DNA of 36,498 nucleotides from Chloroflexota bacterium (GCA_022565015.1 JADFKI010000002.1:1-36498); one strand, 5' to 3'. Positions 20,193 through 32,681 are shown, counted from the stretch's first letter. Notes: a model not told the origin generated them from the letters alone. Numbers and translations: made by a program.

Positions 20193-20930
20193 TTATTGCT
20201 CGGAATCGTATGATAGTGTTGCAGACGCGGGCTGGAGCTCGGTGGCATCCCCTTCTTCTGCTTCAAGGGGCGAATCGGGCTCCTCGAATGAAGCCTCTGC
20301 GTCAGGGTCTACGTACAGGCCCATCTTGAGCTCGTAGGCCCTCTCCACGAAAAGCGACATGTCGTCGATGGCATTGAGACGCATCTTGCATCTAATATCC
20401 TTCGCTCCCGCCCTTATGACGACCTCGCCCGTCCTTCCGCCTACGTAGGCCAGCACAAAAACGGCGCCGATGAGCCCCAGTGCAAAGGCCATAAGGAGGG
20501 GAGAAATAGGTGAGGCGAGAACCAGGACCGACAACACCGCCAGCAACAACCCTCCGGCGATGAATACGCCGCCCACCAATACCCATTGGCGGTTCCTCTC
20601 CGTTCTGCTGACTTCGAAGCTGTCAATGTCGCTGAGAGTGGTGCTCACCACATTGGTCTTGTGGCCGGAAGCCGAGTAACGAATCAGCCGCTTGTTGGTC
20701 AGAAGCAGCGTGGCGTGGCGATTCTCCAGCTCGTCCGTCAGGCCACCTTCCAGCTCGACCGCTACCTCGAGCTTCTCCTCCGGCAGTAGCCTGAGTCCCA
20801 TCTGCTTAAGAGTGAGGGAATTGAGAATATATCTGCTCATGATCTGGTCGAATACCGAGCCCCAATCCAGTCTATACCGTTCAGAGTGCTTGAAAATGGG
20901 TGGAACCGATTCGCTTAAGAATAAACGCAA
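20193..20930 (-). CDS. Hypothetical membrane protein, PH-like/GRAM-like N-terminal half
   Basis: LLTNKRLIRYSASGHKTNVVSTTLSDIDSFEVSRTERNRQWV is PH/GRAM-like, followed by two TM segments. Confidence 0.6.
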   Translation of the reverse strand: MRLFLSESVPPIFKHSERYRLDWGSVFDQIMSRYILNSLTLKQMGLRLLPEEKLEVAVELEGGLTDELENRHATLLLTNKRLIRYSASGHKTNVVSTTLSDIDSFEVSRTERNRQWVLVGGVFIAGGLLLAVLSVLVLASPISPLLMAFALGLIGAVFVLAYVGGRTGEVVIRAGAKDIRCKMRLNAIDDMSLFVERAYELKMGLYVDPDAEASFEEPDSPLEAEEGDATELQPASATLSYDSEQ

Positions 20931-21190
20931 GGCCGATGAACTAAACTCATTGGTCCGATTTCCAGGACCCTGTTAAGAACGCCAAAATGGACTCGAAGAC
21001 CACTCCAGGAGGGCCGATCCGCTAGTTTTTTTAGGTGAATCCACTCATTGAGGTATGTGCATCCCCCATCCAAAGTAGGTGATTCTCCTCTAGCACTGCC
21101 ATATCTATGATTTAGACTTGGAGTTAAGGGGCATGAACAGCTAGACAAGCAATTTGTCGAGAAACATGTTGCAGCCTCGAATGAGGGCCC

Positions 21191-21958
21191 GTGAAGTTAG
21201 ACGATCTTCTTAGCATAACCAATGTGGCGAAGTTTCTGGGTACCCCAGAAGACAACGTTGCTGAGCTACTGGACGACGGGAGGCTCGGCGGCATATTGGT
21301 TGCGGCACTACGCAGCAAGGGTGTTCCGGTTACGCCCAAGCTCAAGAATTCGGTTGAGAACGTCGTAACCAGCCTGAGCCCACATCCCGATATCCACGCC
21401 TCTGACTTGCGGGGCAGACAAAATCCAGACGCCGAACAGGTACTCACGACCGAGGCGACGGCCACGATCATGTTCACGGACATAGTTGCTTCGACGGCCT
21501 TGACAGATAAGCTGGGCGACCGCCTCTCCAGAGAGGTCTTCAAGATTCACAACGACATAATTCGACGGCATACAAAGCAACACGGCGGCGCAGAGGTCAA
21601 GAGCATGGGTGACGGTTTCATGCTCACGTTTAATAGTGCCCGTCGAGCTTTGGCGGCTGCCATTGGGGCGCAGAAGGAACTGCAACACTACAATCGAAGG
21701 AACCCGGATACATCTCTCTCGGTAAGAATGGGCCTTTCGGTGGGTGAGCCCATCAGGGAGGAAGAGGACCTCTTCGGCAAGTCCGTTATCCTTGCCGCCA
21801 GAATAAGCGCCAAGGCGAAGGGCGAACAGATCCTGGCCTGTCCGATAGTTCACGCCCTGCTGGCTGCAACCGGAGAGTACTCGTTCAATGACATGGGAGA
21901 ACACGAGCTGAAGGGTGTCTCCGGCGTTCAGAACCTATACGAAGTGGTGTGGAGGTAA
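21191..21958 (+). CDS. Class III adenylate/guanylate cyclase domain protein
   Basis: TIMFTDIVASTALTDKLGD ... HGGAEVKSMGDGFMLTF ... LFGKSVILAARISAKAKGEQIL. Start codon uncertain (GTG at 21191). Confidence 0.88.
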   Translation: MKLDDLLSITNVAKFLGTPEDNVAELLDDGRLGGILVAALRSKGVPVTPKLKNSVENVVTSLSPHPDIHASDLRGRQNPDAEQVLTTEATATIMFTDIVASTALTDKLGDRLSREVFKIHNDIIRRHTKQHGGAEVKSMGDGFMLTFNSARRALAAAIGAQKELQHYNRRNPDTSLSVRMGLSVGEPIREEEDLFGKSVILAARISAKAKGEQILACPIVHALLAATGEYSFNDMGEHELKGVSGVQNLYEVVWR

Positions 21959-21963
21959 ATGCG

Positions 21964-22551
21964 GTGGCCGACGACGAGAGCGTGACGAAAAATACCTCCA
22001 ACCCCACCGGCACCGCCGAAAAACCCTCCAGTAAAGGTGCCGGGAGCTCCAGACGCCGTCGTGGCAAGGTGGACCCCACTCGTGTTAATGGCGCACTGGT
22101 GATAAGCGACCAGGCCAAGGAAGCGCTGGAAAGCTGCGAGCTCTTCAGGGAGTTGGACCGACACCAGCTTATGGCCGTCGCCGCCCTTGTCGAAGAACAC
22201 GCGGTTGAGCCAAACGAGATTCTGATCGGCGAAGGCGAGCCCGCGCGGTACCTGTATATCGTGATCGAAGGTCGTGGAGTTGCCCATGTGGAGTTGGACC
22301 ATGGGTTGATGTCTCTGGGACTGGTCGGGCCGGGTGAGGCCGCGGGATGGTCGTCCCTTGTCGATGGGCAGGTCTACCCTGCAACCGTCAAGGCGCTTAC
22401 GCCTATGAGGGTCATTCGCATCGAGACCTCCGGCTTGACACTGCTGCTGAACCTGGAGCCCGATATAGGGTATCCCGTCCACAGAAACCTCAGCTCGATC
22501 TTCTACAGGCAATACAACTCGGCCTTGCGCGCATTGAAGACATCGGGATAG
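21964..22551 (+). CDS. Cyclic nucleotide-binding domain protein
   Basis: ELFRELDRHQLMAVAALVEEHAVEPNEILIGEGEPARYLYIVIEGRG cNMP-binding fold; GTG 21964 sits 8 nt after GGAGG (21951-21955), preferred over track start 21949. Confidence 0.85.
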   Translation: MADDESVTKNTSNPTGTAEKPSSKGAGSSRRRRGKVDPTRVNGALVISDQAKEALESCELFRELDRHQLMAVAALVEEHAVEPNEILIGEGEPARYLYIVIEGRGVAHVELDHGLMSLGLVGPGEAAGWSSLVDGQVYPATVKALTPMRVIRIETSGLTLLLNLEPDIGYPVHRNLSSIFYRQYNSALRALKTSG

Positions 22552-22835
22552 CCTCCACCAACGGCCTCGGTCTCGTTTCGAGAACGAACCAGGCTGTCGA
22601 AGAGGCAACCTGGCCCCGTTCACCGGCTCTCCGCACCCGCGGATGCTGCGCAGGACACCCGTAGCCGTAATCATAGCCTCGCACCCCTGTTGTCCCGCCG
22701 GCTCCGAGTGATCTCCTCCATCTAATGCTTTTTATTCCGGCCATCATCTCGAACGGCCGGAAGTCGTTGCCCTTTGAGTCCGTGCGTCCGATTCGCACCC
22801 TCCTTGAGATTCAGGAAACGAATGACGGAAATTCA

Positions 22836-22864
22836 TTGACAGGCTTTGACGACCATGCTAAGCT
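22836..22864 (+). promoter_or_regulatory. Possible rpoB promoter
   Basis: TTGACA (22836-22841), 17-nt spacer, TAAGCT (22859-22864); weak -10. Confidence 0.35.
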
Positions 22865-23009
22865 TGGTAATTGGTCGAGTTATGTCCTTTGGTGACAGCT
22901 TTTATTTTCCGCGGACTCCAGTACCCACTAGTTATGCGCCCTTTTTGCGGCCGCTTTAAAGAATCGGTCAGATAATCTAGGTCATGAATATTGAGGAGTG
23001 TGCTAGCGT

Positions 23010-26000
23010 ATGACCTCAGTCAAGTCGAAGGTCAGAAAAGTCAAGACCCCTAAGGCGAACACCACGAATGGAAATCCTCTCAGAAAACGTTCCTACGCCC
23101 AGATCCCCACAGTTCTAGATGTACCAAATCTAATCCAAGTCCAACTCGATTCGTTTAGCTGGTTGAAGACCGAAGGACTGAATGAGCTCTTTGAAGAGAT
23201 TTCACCCATTGAGGACTATCCCGGCGGAAGGTTCGAACTCAGCTTCGACGACCATTATTTTGATGACCCTAAATATACCGAAGAGGAGTGCAGGGAAAAG
23301 GAGATTACTTTTTCCGCCCCCCTTCACGTCACGGTGAAGCTCAGGATTAAGGCGCCGGGCCCCGGACAGGGTGAGGTAAAAGAGCAGACCCTGTTTATCG
23401 GCGACATCCCTATGATGACCAAGACCGGCACGTTTATTATAAACGGCGCCGAGCGCGTAGTCGTCAGCCAGCTGGTTAGGTCGCCGGGGGTCTATTTCAC
23501 GGTGGACCCGGACCCCAACACCGGTCGCCCGCTCTCATCCGCCAAGCTCATTCCCTATAGGGGAGCCTGGATGGAGTTCGAGACGAGCACCCGCGACATC
23601 ATGTCCGTCAAAGTAGACAGGAAGCGAAAGACTCCAGTCAGCACGCTGCTGCGATCTTTGGGAATCGGCACCGAGGAAGCGCTTCTCAAGCTGTTCTCGG
23701 ATGTCGATACGAACCCCGAACATCAGTACATGAAGACCACGATAGATAAGGACTCCGCCGTCACAAACGAGGACGAGGCGTTACTGGAGTTCTACCGGAG
23801 GCTTCGGCCCGGTGAGCCCCCGAGTGTGGAAAACGCCAAGAACCTGATTGACAACCTGTTCTTCAATCCCAGGCGCTACGATCTTGGGCGCGTGGGCCGC
23901 TACAAACTTAACAGGAGACTCGGACGCAACGCGGCCCCTACTCTACGAACGCTTGAGGCCGACGACATCATCACTCTGTTGAAGGTGATGATAAGAATAA
24001 ACAACAGAGAAATGGGACCCGACGATATCGACCATCTCGGCAACAGGCGGGTGCGCGCCGTCGGTGAGCTCATCCAGAACCAGATCAGGGTGGGTCTGCT
24101 TCGAATGGAGCGCGTCATCAAGGAGCGGATGACCACTCAGATGGACCCGGCTACCACAACGCCCGCCGCATTGATAAACATCAGGCCGGTCGTGGCTGCG
24201 GTCCGGGAGTTCTTCGGCGGCTCTCAGCTGTCGCAGTTCATGGACCAGACGAACCCCCTGGCGGAGCTGACACACAAGCGGCGCCTGTCGGCCCTGGGTC
24301 CCGGCGGTCTATCCAGGGAGCGAGCGGGGTTCGACGTTCGTGACGTTCACCACTCGCACTACGGCCGCATATGCCCGATTGAGACCCCTGAAGGTCCAAA
24401 CATAGGACTCTTGGGATCCCTCGCCACCTACGCGAGGACCAACGAGTACGGATTCATAGAGACGCCGTACAGGAAAGTCCATAGCGAAATCAAGAACACC
24501 GACCCGAACATTGAAGGGCACATAATCACCGAAGACCTTCTGGATACAGAAGGCAAGACCATGCTCAAAATGCGCAGCGCGATCTCCCGACGATACGTGA
24601 ACAGAGTTTCGAAGCTGCCGGAGCGGGTGCTCTCGGTCAGACCCTATGTGCCCCCGAACTCCAGCGAGGTCGTCTATTTATCCGCTGACGAGGAAGAGGA
24701 CGTGCACATCGCACAGGCAAACTCGGCCCTGGACAAATGCGGACAGTTCACTGATGAGCGGGTGGAGATCCGTATCGGAGATAACGTGGGAATGGAGCCC
24801 CCGGAGAACGTCAGCTACATGGATGTTTCGCCCATGCAGCTGGTCAGCGTCTCGACGGCACTAATTCCGTTCCTGGAGCACGACGACGCAAACCGCGCCC
24901 TGATGGGTTCCAACATGCAGAGGCAGGCGGTGCCGCTGCTCAGGCCCGAGCCACCGCTGGTCGGCACCGGCATGGAAGGCAGGGTTGCCCGTGACAGCGG
25001 TCAGATCGTTTTGTCTGAGACAGAAGGAATTGTGACCACGGCAACAAGCGACCTGATTACGGTGACCGATTTCGACGGGATTGACCACGATTATCACCTG
25101 CTGAAGTTCGTTCGCAGCAACCAGGGCACCTGCGTAAACCAGAGGACAATCGTCCGAAAAGGCGACCTGGTCAAGGGAGGCCAGGTGCTTGCGGACAGCT
25201 CGTCGACAGGCCAGGGTGAACTGGCCCTCGGCCAAAACGTGCTGGTGGCCTTCATGAGTTGGGAGGGCTACAACTTCGAGGACGCCATCATTATCAGCGA
25301 ACGCATGGTGAAGGACGACCGGTTCACCTCGATTCATATCGAAAAGCATGAGGTCGAGGCCCGAGACACCAAGTTGGGGCCTGAGGAGATTACGAGAGAC
25401 ATTCCCAACGTGGGCGAGGACAGTCTACGCGACCTGGATGAGGACGGTATCATTCGCCTTGGCGCAGAGATCGGACCGGGGGACATCCTGGTCGGTAAGA
25501 TCACGCCCAAGGGCGAGACCGAACTCAGCGCAGAGGAGAAGCTACTCAGAGCCATATTCGGCGAGAAGGCCCGTGACGTAAAGGACACTTCTTTAAGGGT
25601 GCCCCATGGGGAGAAGGGCAAGATAATCGGCGTCAAGGTCTTTACCAGGGCCAACCGGGACGAGCTCCCACCCGGCGTCAATCGACTCGTCCGGCTCTGG
25701 ATCGCCCAGACGCGCAAGATCATGGAAGGCGACAAGATGGCCGGGCGTCACGGCAACAAGGGCGTGATAGCTCGTATACTTCCGGAAGAGGACCTGCCCT
25801 ACCTACCGGACGGCACACCCGTGGATATCATCTTGAATCCCATCGGCGTCCCGTCGCGCATGAATTTGGGTCAGGTCCTTGAGACGCATCTGGGATGGGC
25901 GGCACACAAGCTGGGATTCCGAGCAATAACGCCCGTGTTCGACGGCGCTCCCGACACCGCAATCGAAGATGCGCTGGCCCAGGCGTGGTTAATCGAAAGG

Positions 26001-26951
26001 TCGGGCGCAGAGGACCCGAGGCCTATAGAACCGGACGAATCGAGGAAGGTTGACTTCGCCGTCGTGCGACGCTGGCTTAAAGAGGCAGGCTATAGCTACG
26101 ACGACGCCTTCGCGGAATCCAACCAGGGCGCGGCTTCCAAGATATGCCTTGAGATCTGGTTGACGGAAGAGGCCAAGATAGACGTTACGGGCATGAGCGG
26201 GGAAGAGATGCGAGAGGAGGCCATTCGCCTCAACCGAGAAGGACAGATGGTGGCCCCGATTCTGGGCAAGTCTATCCTTTACGACGGACGGACAGGAGAG
26301 CCCTTCGATCAGCCCATCACCGTCGGCTACATCTATATGATGAAGCTAATCCACCTGGTGGAGGACAAGATACACGCTCGTTCCACCGGTCCCTATTCAC
26401 TGATTACGCAGCAGCCCCTTGGGGGCAAGGCTCAGTTCGGTGGCCAGCGTTTCGGTGAGATGGAGGTCTGGGCGCTTGAAGCCTACAGCGCGGCCTACAA
26501 TCTCCAAGAGATGCTGACGGTGAAGTCCGACGACGTCGTCGGACGCGTAAAGACGTACGAGGCCATCGTCAAGGGCGAGGATGTTATTCAGCCCGGCATA
26601 CCGGAGTCGTTCCACGTATTGCTGAAAGAGCTGCAGAGCCTGGGATTGTCCGTTGAACTCCTCCACGAAGAGCCGGAACATATGAGCCTGGTCGATGTGA
26701 AGGATGAGGACGATTCAGACGACGATGATGGGGTGCTGAGCGCCGTTCCCGCTCTGGAGGTATTGGAGGAGATGCAGCCTCCTCTGGAAGCGATAGACGA
26801 CCTTCCTTCGAGCGAAGAGACACATTCGAGCGAAGAGACACATTCAGAAACCGCCGATGACGAAGCGGCCGATGACGGCGACCCTTCCACGAACGAGGTA
26901 GAGGAAGCCGAAGAGGAAAAGCAGGAGGTCGTGAGCAGCGACGATAACTGA
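23010..26951 (+). CDS. rpoB: DNA-directed RNA polymerase beta subunit
   Basis: [98 protein letters not shown]; acidic C-terminal extension. Confidence 0.98.
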   Translation: MTSVKSKVRKVKTPKANTTNGNPLRKRSYAQIPTVLDVPNLIQVQLDSFSWLKTEGLNELFEEISPIEDYPGGRFELSFDDHYFDDPKYTEEECREKEITFSAPLHVTVKLRIKAPGPGQGEVKEQTLFIGDIPMMTKTGTFIINGAERVVVSQLVRSPGVYFTVDPDPNTGRPLSSAKLIPYRGAWMEFETSTRDIMSVKVDRKRKTPVSTLLRSLGIGTEEALLKLFSDVDTNPEHQYMKTTIDKDSAVTNEDEALLEFYRRLRPGEPPSVENAKNLIDNLFFNPRRYDLGRVGRYKLNRRLGRNAAPTLRTLEADDIITLLKVMIRINNREMGPDDIDHLGNRRVRAVGELIQNQIRVGLLRMERVIKERMTTQMDPATTTPAALINIRPVVAAVREFFGGSQLSQFMDQTNPLAELTHKRRLSALGPGGLSRERAGFDVRDVHHSHYGRICPIETPEGPNIGLLGSLATYARTNEYGFIETPYRKVHSEIKNTDPNIEGHIITEDLLDTEGKTMLKMRSAISRRYVNRVSKLPERVLSVRPYVPPNSSEVVYLSADEEEDVHIAQANSALDKCGQFTDERVEIRIGDNVGMEPPENVSYMDVSPMQLVSVSTALIPFLEHDDANRALMGSNMQRQAVPLLRPEPPLVGTGMEGRVARDSGQIVLSETEGIVTTATSDLITVTDFDGIDHDYHLLKFVRSNQGTCVNQRTIVRKGDLVKGGQVLADSSSTGQGELALGQNVLVAFMSWEGYNFEDAIIISERMVKDDRFTSIHIEKHEVEARDTKLGPEEITRDIPNVGEDSLRDLDEDGIIRLGAEIGPGDILVGKITPKGETELSAEEKLLRAIFGEKARDVKDTSLRVPHGEKGKIIGVKVFTRANRDELPPGVNRLVRLWIAQTRKIMEGDKMAGRHGNKGVIARILPEEDLPYLPDGTPVDIILNPIGVPSRMNLGQVLETHLGWAAHKLGFRAITPVFDGAPDTAIEDALAQAWLIERSGAEDPRPIEPDESRKVDFAVVRRWLKEAGYSYDDAFAESNQGAASKICLEIWLTEEAKIDVTGMSGEEMREEAIRLNREGQMVAPILGKSILYDGRTGEPFDQPITVGYIYMMKLIHLVEDKIHARSTGPYSLITQQPLGGKAQFGGQRFGEMEVWALEAYSAAYNLQEMLTVKSDDVVGRVKTYEAIVKGEDVIQPGIPESFHVLLKELQSLGLSVELLHEEPEHMSLVDVKDEDDSDDDDGVLSAVPALEVLEEMQPPLEAIDDLPSSEETHSSEETHSETADDEAADDGDPSTNEVEEAEEEKQEVVSSDDN
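26807..26842 (+). repeat. Perfect 18-bp tandem duplication in rpoB 3' end
   Basis: TTCGAGCGAAGAGACACA x2, encoding [12 protein letters not shown]. Confidence 0.9.
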
Positions 26952-27018
26952 CGAAACCCTTGATGCTTCAGCCGTATGATATCGATTGAGAATTAGCGCT
27001 CAAAATGGAGTGTGAAAT

Positions 27019-31080
<4,062 letters not shown>

Positions 31081-31098
31081 GCCTTGCATGGTGCAAAT

Positions 31099-31128
31099 AG
31101 AGGCGCCCCGGCATGTCGGGGCGCCTCT
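31099..31128 (+). terminator. rpoC-downstream hairpin, likely terminator
   Basis: Perfect 12-bp stem AGAGGCGCCCCG-GCATGT-CGGGGCGCCTCT 19 nt after the rpoC stop; no U tract. Confidence 0.65.
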
Positions 31129-31154
31129 GACGTAAAGTCATCGGATACGAATTC

Positions 31155-31183
31155 TTGACCTCGCATTATACCCTTGTTAAACT
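31155..31183 (+). promoter_or_regulatory. Possible promoter for tRNA-Val and the downstream redox cassette
   Basis: TTGACC (31155-31160), 17-nt spacer, TAAACT (31178-31183). Confidence 0.45.
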
Positions 31184-31271
31184 TCTTTCAAAGCACCAAT
31201 AGGTCGAATTCACGGCACCCGCCAATCACAATGGACCAAACGATACCCGGCCAGGGCTTTGTCTGCGGCGT

Positions 31272-31348
31272 GGGCGGTTAGCTCAGCGGCCTAGAGCGCT
31301 GCGTTGACATCGCAGAGGTCATAAGTTCAAATCTTATACCGCCCACCA
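31272..31348 (+). tRNA. tRNA-Val (anticodon GAC), CCA encoded
   Basis: Acceptor GGGCGGT/ACCGCCC, anticodon arm CTGCG-TTGACAT-CGCAG, T arm ATAAG-TTCAAAT-CTTAT, then A-CCA. Confidence 0.95.
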
Positions 31349-31380
31349 CACATCTCGGCGAATTCTGTCCAAGAGAGGCC

Positions 31381-31824
31381 GTGGGGCCGGATAAACGGTC
31401 GAAGAGGCTGAAGATAGAAAATCTAACTTCCAATACAGGAGATGACGATCACGACGGCGGAATTCCCGATGATCAGGGGCTCGCCAACCTTATCGCCTCC
31501 GGCGTAGCGTCCGATATTGGTCTTTCCCCCCTGAAAGGTTTCAAGCTGAACCTCTCGGCCAACCCAGGTTTCAGGAAAGTCTTCTTCTCCGCCAAGTGCG
31601 ATTGCGGGACCGCCGCCGTGTTGAGCATTGAAATTGCCGGGGACAAGACAACCAGCCAGATAAAGGCGGCCCTGCCGTCACTTACGGACAGCCTTCAACA
31701 GCAGGCCAAGAAGTTTTACCAGATGTCTTGCGAGATGCACGAGAAGATGCGTCTTGGACCGATGGCGGGTCCGCGGGCATCAAAACAAGAGTTGAAAGGT
31801 GAAAGATGGCGAGACGAGAGCTGA
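31381..31824 (+). CDS. Uncharacterised 147-aa protein with CDC motif, upstream of FTR gene
   Basis: GTG start; stop overlaps the FTR start by 19 nt on the same strand. Contains KVFFSAKCDCGTAAVLSIEIAGDKT. Confidence 0.65.
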   Translation: MGPDKRSKRLKIENLTSNTGDDDHDGGIPDDQGLANLIASGVASDIGLSPLKGFKLNLSANPGFRKVFFSAKCDCGTAAVLSIEIAGDKTTSQIKAALPSLTDSLQQQAKKFYQMSCEMHEKMRLGPMAGPRASKQELKGERWRDES

Positions 31825-32255
31825 CTGAAGAGGAGGCCCTGAAAAGAGCTGAGGCGTTTTCCGAGCGCTACGTCGCCCGGGGACCATACGAGTTCTTTCC
31901 CGAGCCTGAGGTCGTTCAGGAGGTCCAGAGGGGGCTAGCCGAGAACGAGCGCATATCAGGGTATCGATATTGCCCTTGAATGCCCCTTAGCGGCGATCCG
32001 GTCGAGGACCGCAAGAAGATATGCCCGTGCGAGAGGCACCACGAAGACATAGAGCGTGACGGCTTCTGTATCTGAATGTTTTTTGTGAGCGAAGAGTTTC
32101 TTCGCAAGTACGAGGCCGGTGAGGATTTCGAGCAGACCATCGACGATGCCGTTCCCCTGGGCACGGAGCTGTTTGAAGACACCGGAGGCAAACGAGATTT
32201 CAACCTGAGGCGTCGTGAAGAGTCACGTGATGCCGGCACGGATAGCGAAGATTAG
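31806..32255 (+). CDS. Ferredoxin:thioredoxin reductase catalytic-chain-like protein with two in-frame TGA codons (predicted selenoprotein, Sec58 and Sec90)
   Basis: Read-through translation (U = TGA at 31977-31979 and 32073-32075): MARRELTEEEALKRAEAFSERYVARGPYEFFPEPEVVQEVQRGLAENERISGYRYCPUMPLSGDPVEDRKKICPCERHHEDIERDGFCIUMFFVSEEFLRKYEAGEDFEQTIDDAVPLGTELFEDTGGKRDFNLRRREESRDAGTDSED, stop TAG 32253-32255. FTR motif CxC..CPC..CxC with both redox Cys replaced by TGA. ATG preceded by GGTGAAAG. Confidence 0.87.
31999..32011 (+). promoter_or_regulatory. Candidate bacterial SECIS hairpin 1 (for TGA 31977)
   Basis: CGGTC-GAG-GACCG; loop begins 24 nt after the TGA; first loop nucleotide is G. Confidence 0.5.
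32089..32105 (+). promoter_or_regulatory. Candidate bacterial SECIS hairpin 2 (for TGA 32073)
   Basis: GCGAAGA-GTT-TCTTCGC, perfect 7-bp stem; loop begins 20 nt after the TGA; first loop nucleotide is G. Confidence 0.6.
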
Positions 32256-32271
32256 TTCCAAGGAGGAATAA

Positions 32272-32529
32272 GTGGCAGACGACGTGGGAATCGAAGTATA
32301 TAGCTCCAACGGTTGAGGCCCTTGCCACATGGTGAAGGTGTATCTTTCACGAAAGGGTGTCCCATTCAACGAATACAATGTGTCCACCGACAGGGATGCG
32401 CTGATGCGTCTGGTCGAGATGGGTTTTAGAACGACGCCGCTCACGGTGATCGGGGATCAGAAGATAGTCGGCTACAAGCCGTCGGATATCGACTCCGCGC
32501 TGGAATCGGCAGGCGTTTCCGCAACCTAA
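32272..32529 (+). CDS. Glutaredoxin/NrdH-like protein with in-frame TGA at the catalytic Cys position (predicted selenoprotein, Sec15)
   Basis: Read-through translation (U = TGA 32314-32316): MADDVGIEVYSSNGUGPCHMVKVYLSRKGVPFNEYNVSTDRDALMRLVEMGFRTTPLTVIGDQKIVGYKPSDIDSALESAGVSAT; TTP cis-Pro motif and GYKP; GTG start preceded by AAGGAGG. Track lists only the post-TGA part (32329-32529). Confidence 0.87.
32332..32350 (+). promoter_or_regulatory. Candidate bacterial SECIS hairpin 3 (for TGA 32314)
   Basis: GTGAAGG-TGTAT-CTTTCAC, 7-bp stem with one G-U; loop begins 22 nt after the TGA; second loop nucleotide is G. Confidence 0.55.
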
Positions 32530-32536
32530 ACGATAT

Positions 32537-32577
32537 CGGCCGTCCTCATGGGCAGCTCGATCTGGCGAGGGCGGCCG
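32537..32577 (+). terminator. Hairpin downstream of the redox cassette, possible terminator
   Basis: CGGCCGTCCTC ... GAGGGCGGCCG, 11-bp stem with one G-U, 19-nt loop, 7 nt after the glutaredoxin stop; no U tract. Confidence 0.5.
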
Positions 32578-32620
32578 TGACTTCCCCTGGAATTCGGCCT
32601 GCAATCCCGTCGATTATCTG

Positions 32621-32649
32621 TTGAACATTTATGCTCGGCAGGCTAGAAT
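32621..32649 (+). promoter_or_regulatory. Predicted promoter for tRNA-Asp
   Basis: TTGAAC (32621-32626), 17-nt spacer, TAGAAT (32644-32649). Confidence 0.6.
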
Positions 32650-32681
32650 TTGATTGCGATACAATTCTCTAATCAATCTGC

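Noticed and set aside
21928-22674. 248-aa minus-strand ORF
   Set aside because: Antisense to the cNMP-binding protein; no domain support.
31806-32255. FTR homolog as a decayed pseudogene with nonsense mutations
   Set aside because: No frameshift, no TAA/TAG before the natural end, intact fold motifs and Shine-Dalgarno; the only stops are TGA and they fall precisely on redox Cys columns, with a third matching case in the next gene.
32320-32338. Alternative hairpin CCTT[GC]CAC-ATG-GTGAAGG after TGA 32314
   Set aside because: Its apical loop is only 12 nt from the TGA, shorter than the bacterial SECIS consensus; the 32332-32350 hairpin fits better.
32329-32529. Track ORF of 66 aa as a complete gene
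   Set aside because: It starts inside the glutaredoxin fold after the first beta-strand and active-site residue; the upstream in-frame segment through TGA restores a full domain with proper RBS.
31806-32529. Genome-wide TGA reassignment (e.g. Trp or Gly)
   Set aside because: Recognisable genes across the window (aspS, rpoB, rpoC, rny, metF) have no internal TGA in the ORF track and several end at TGA, such as rpoB.
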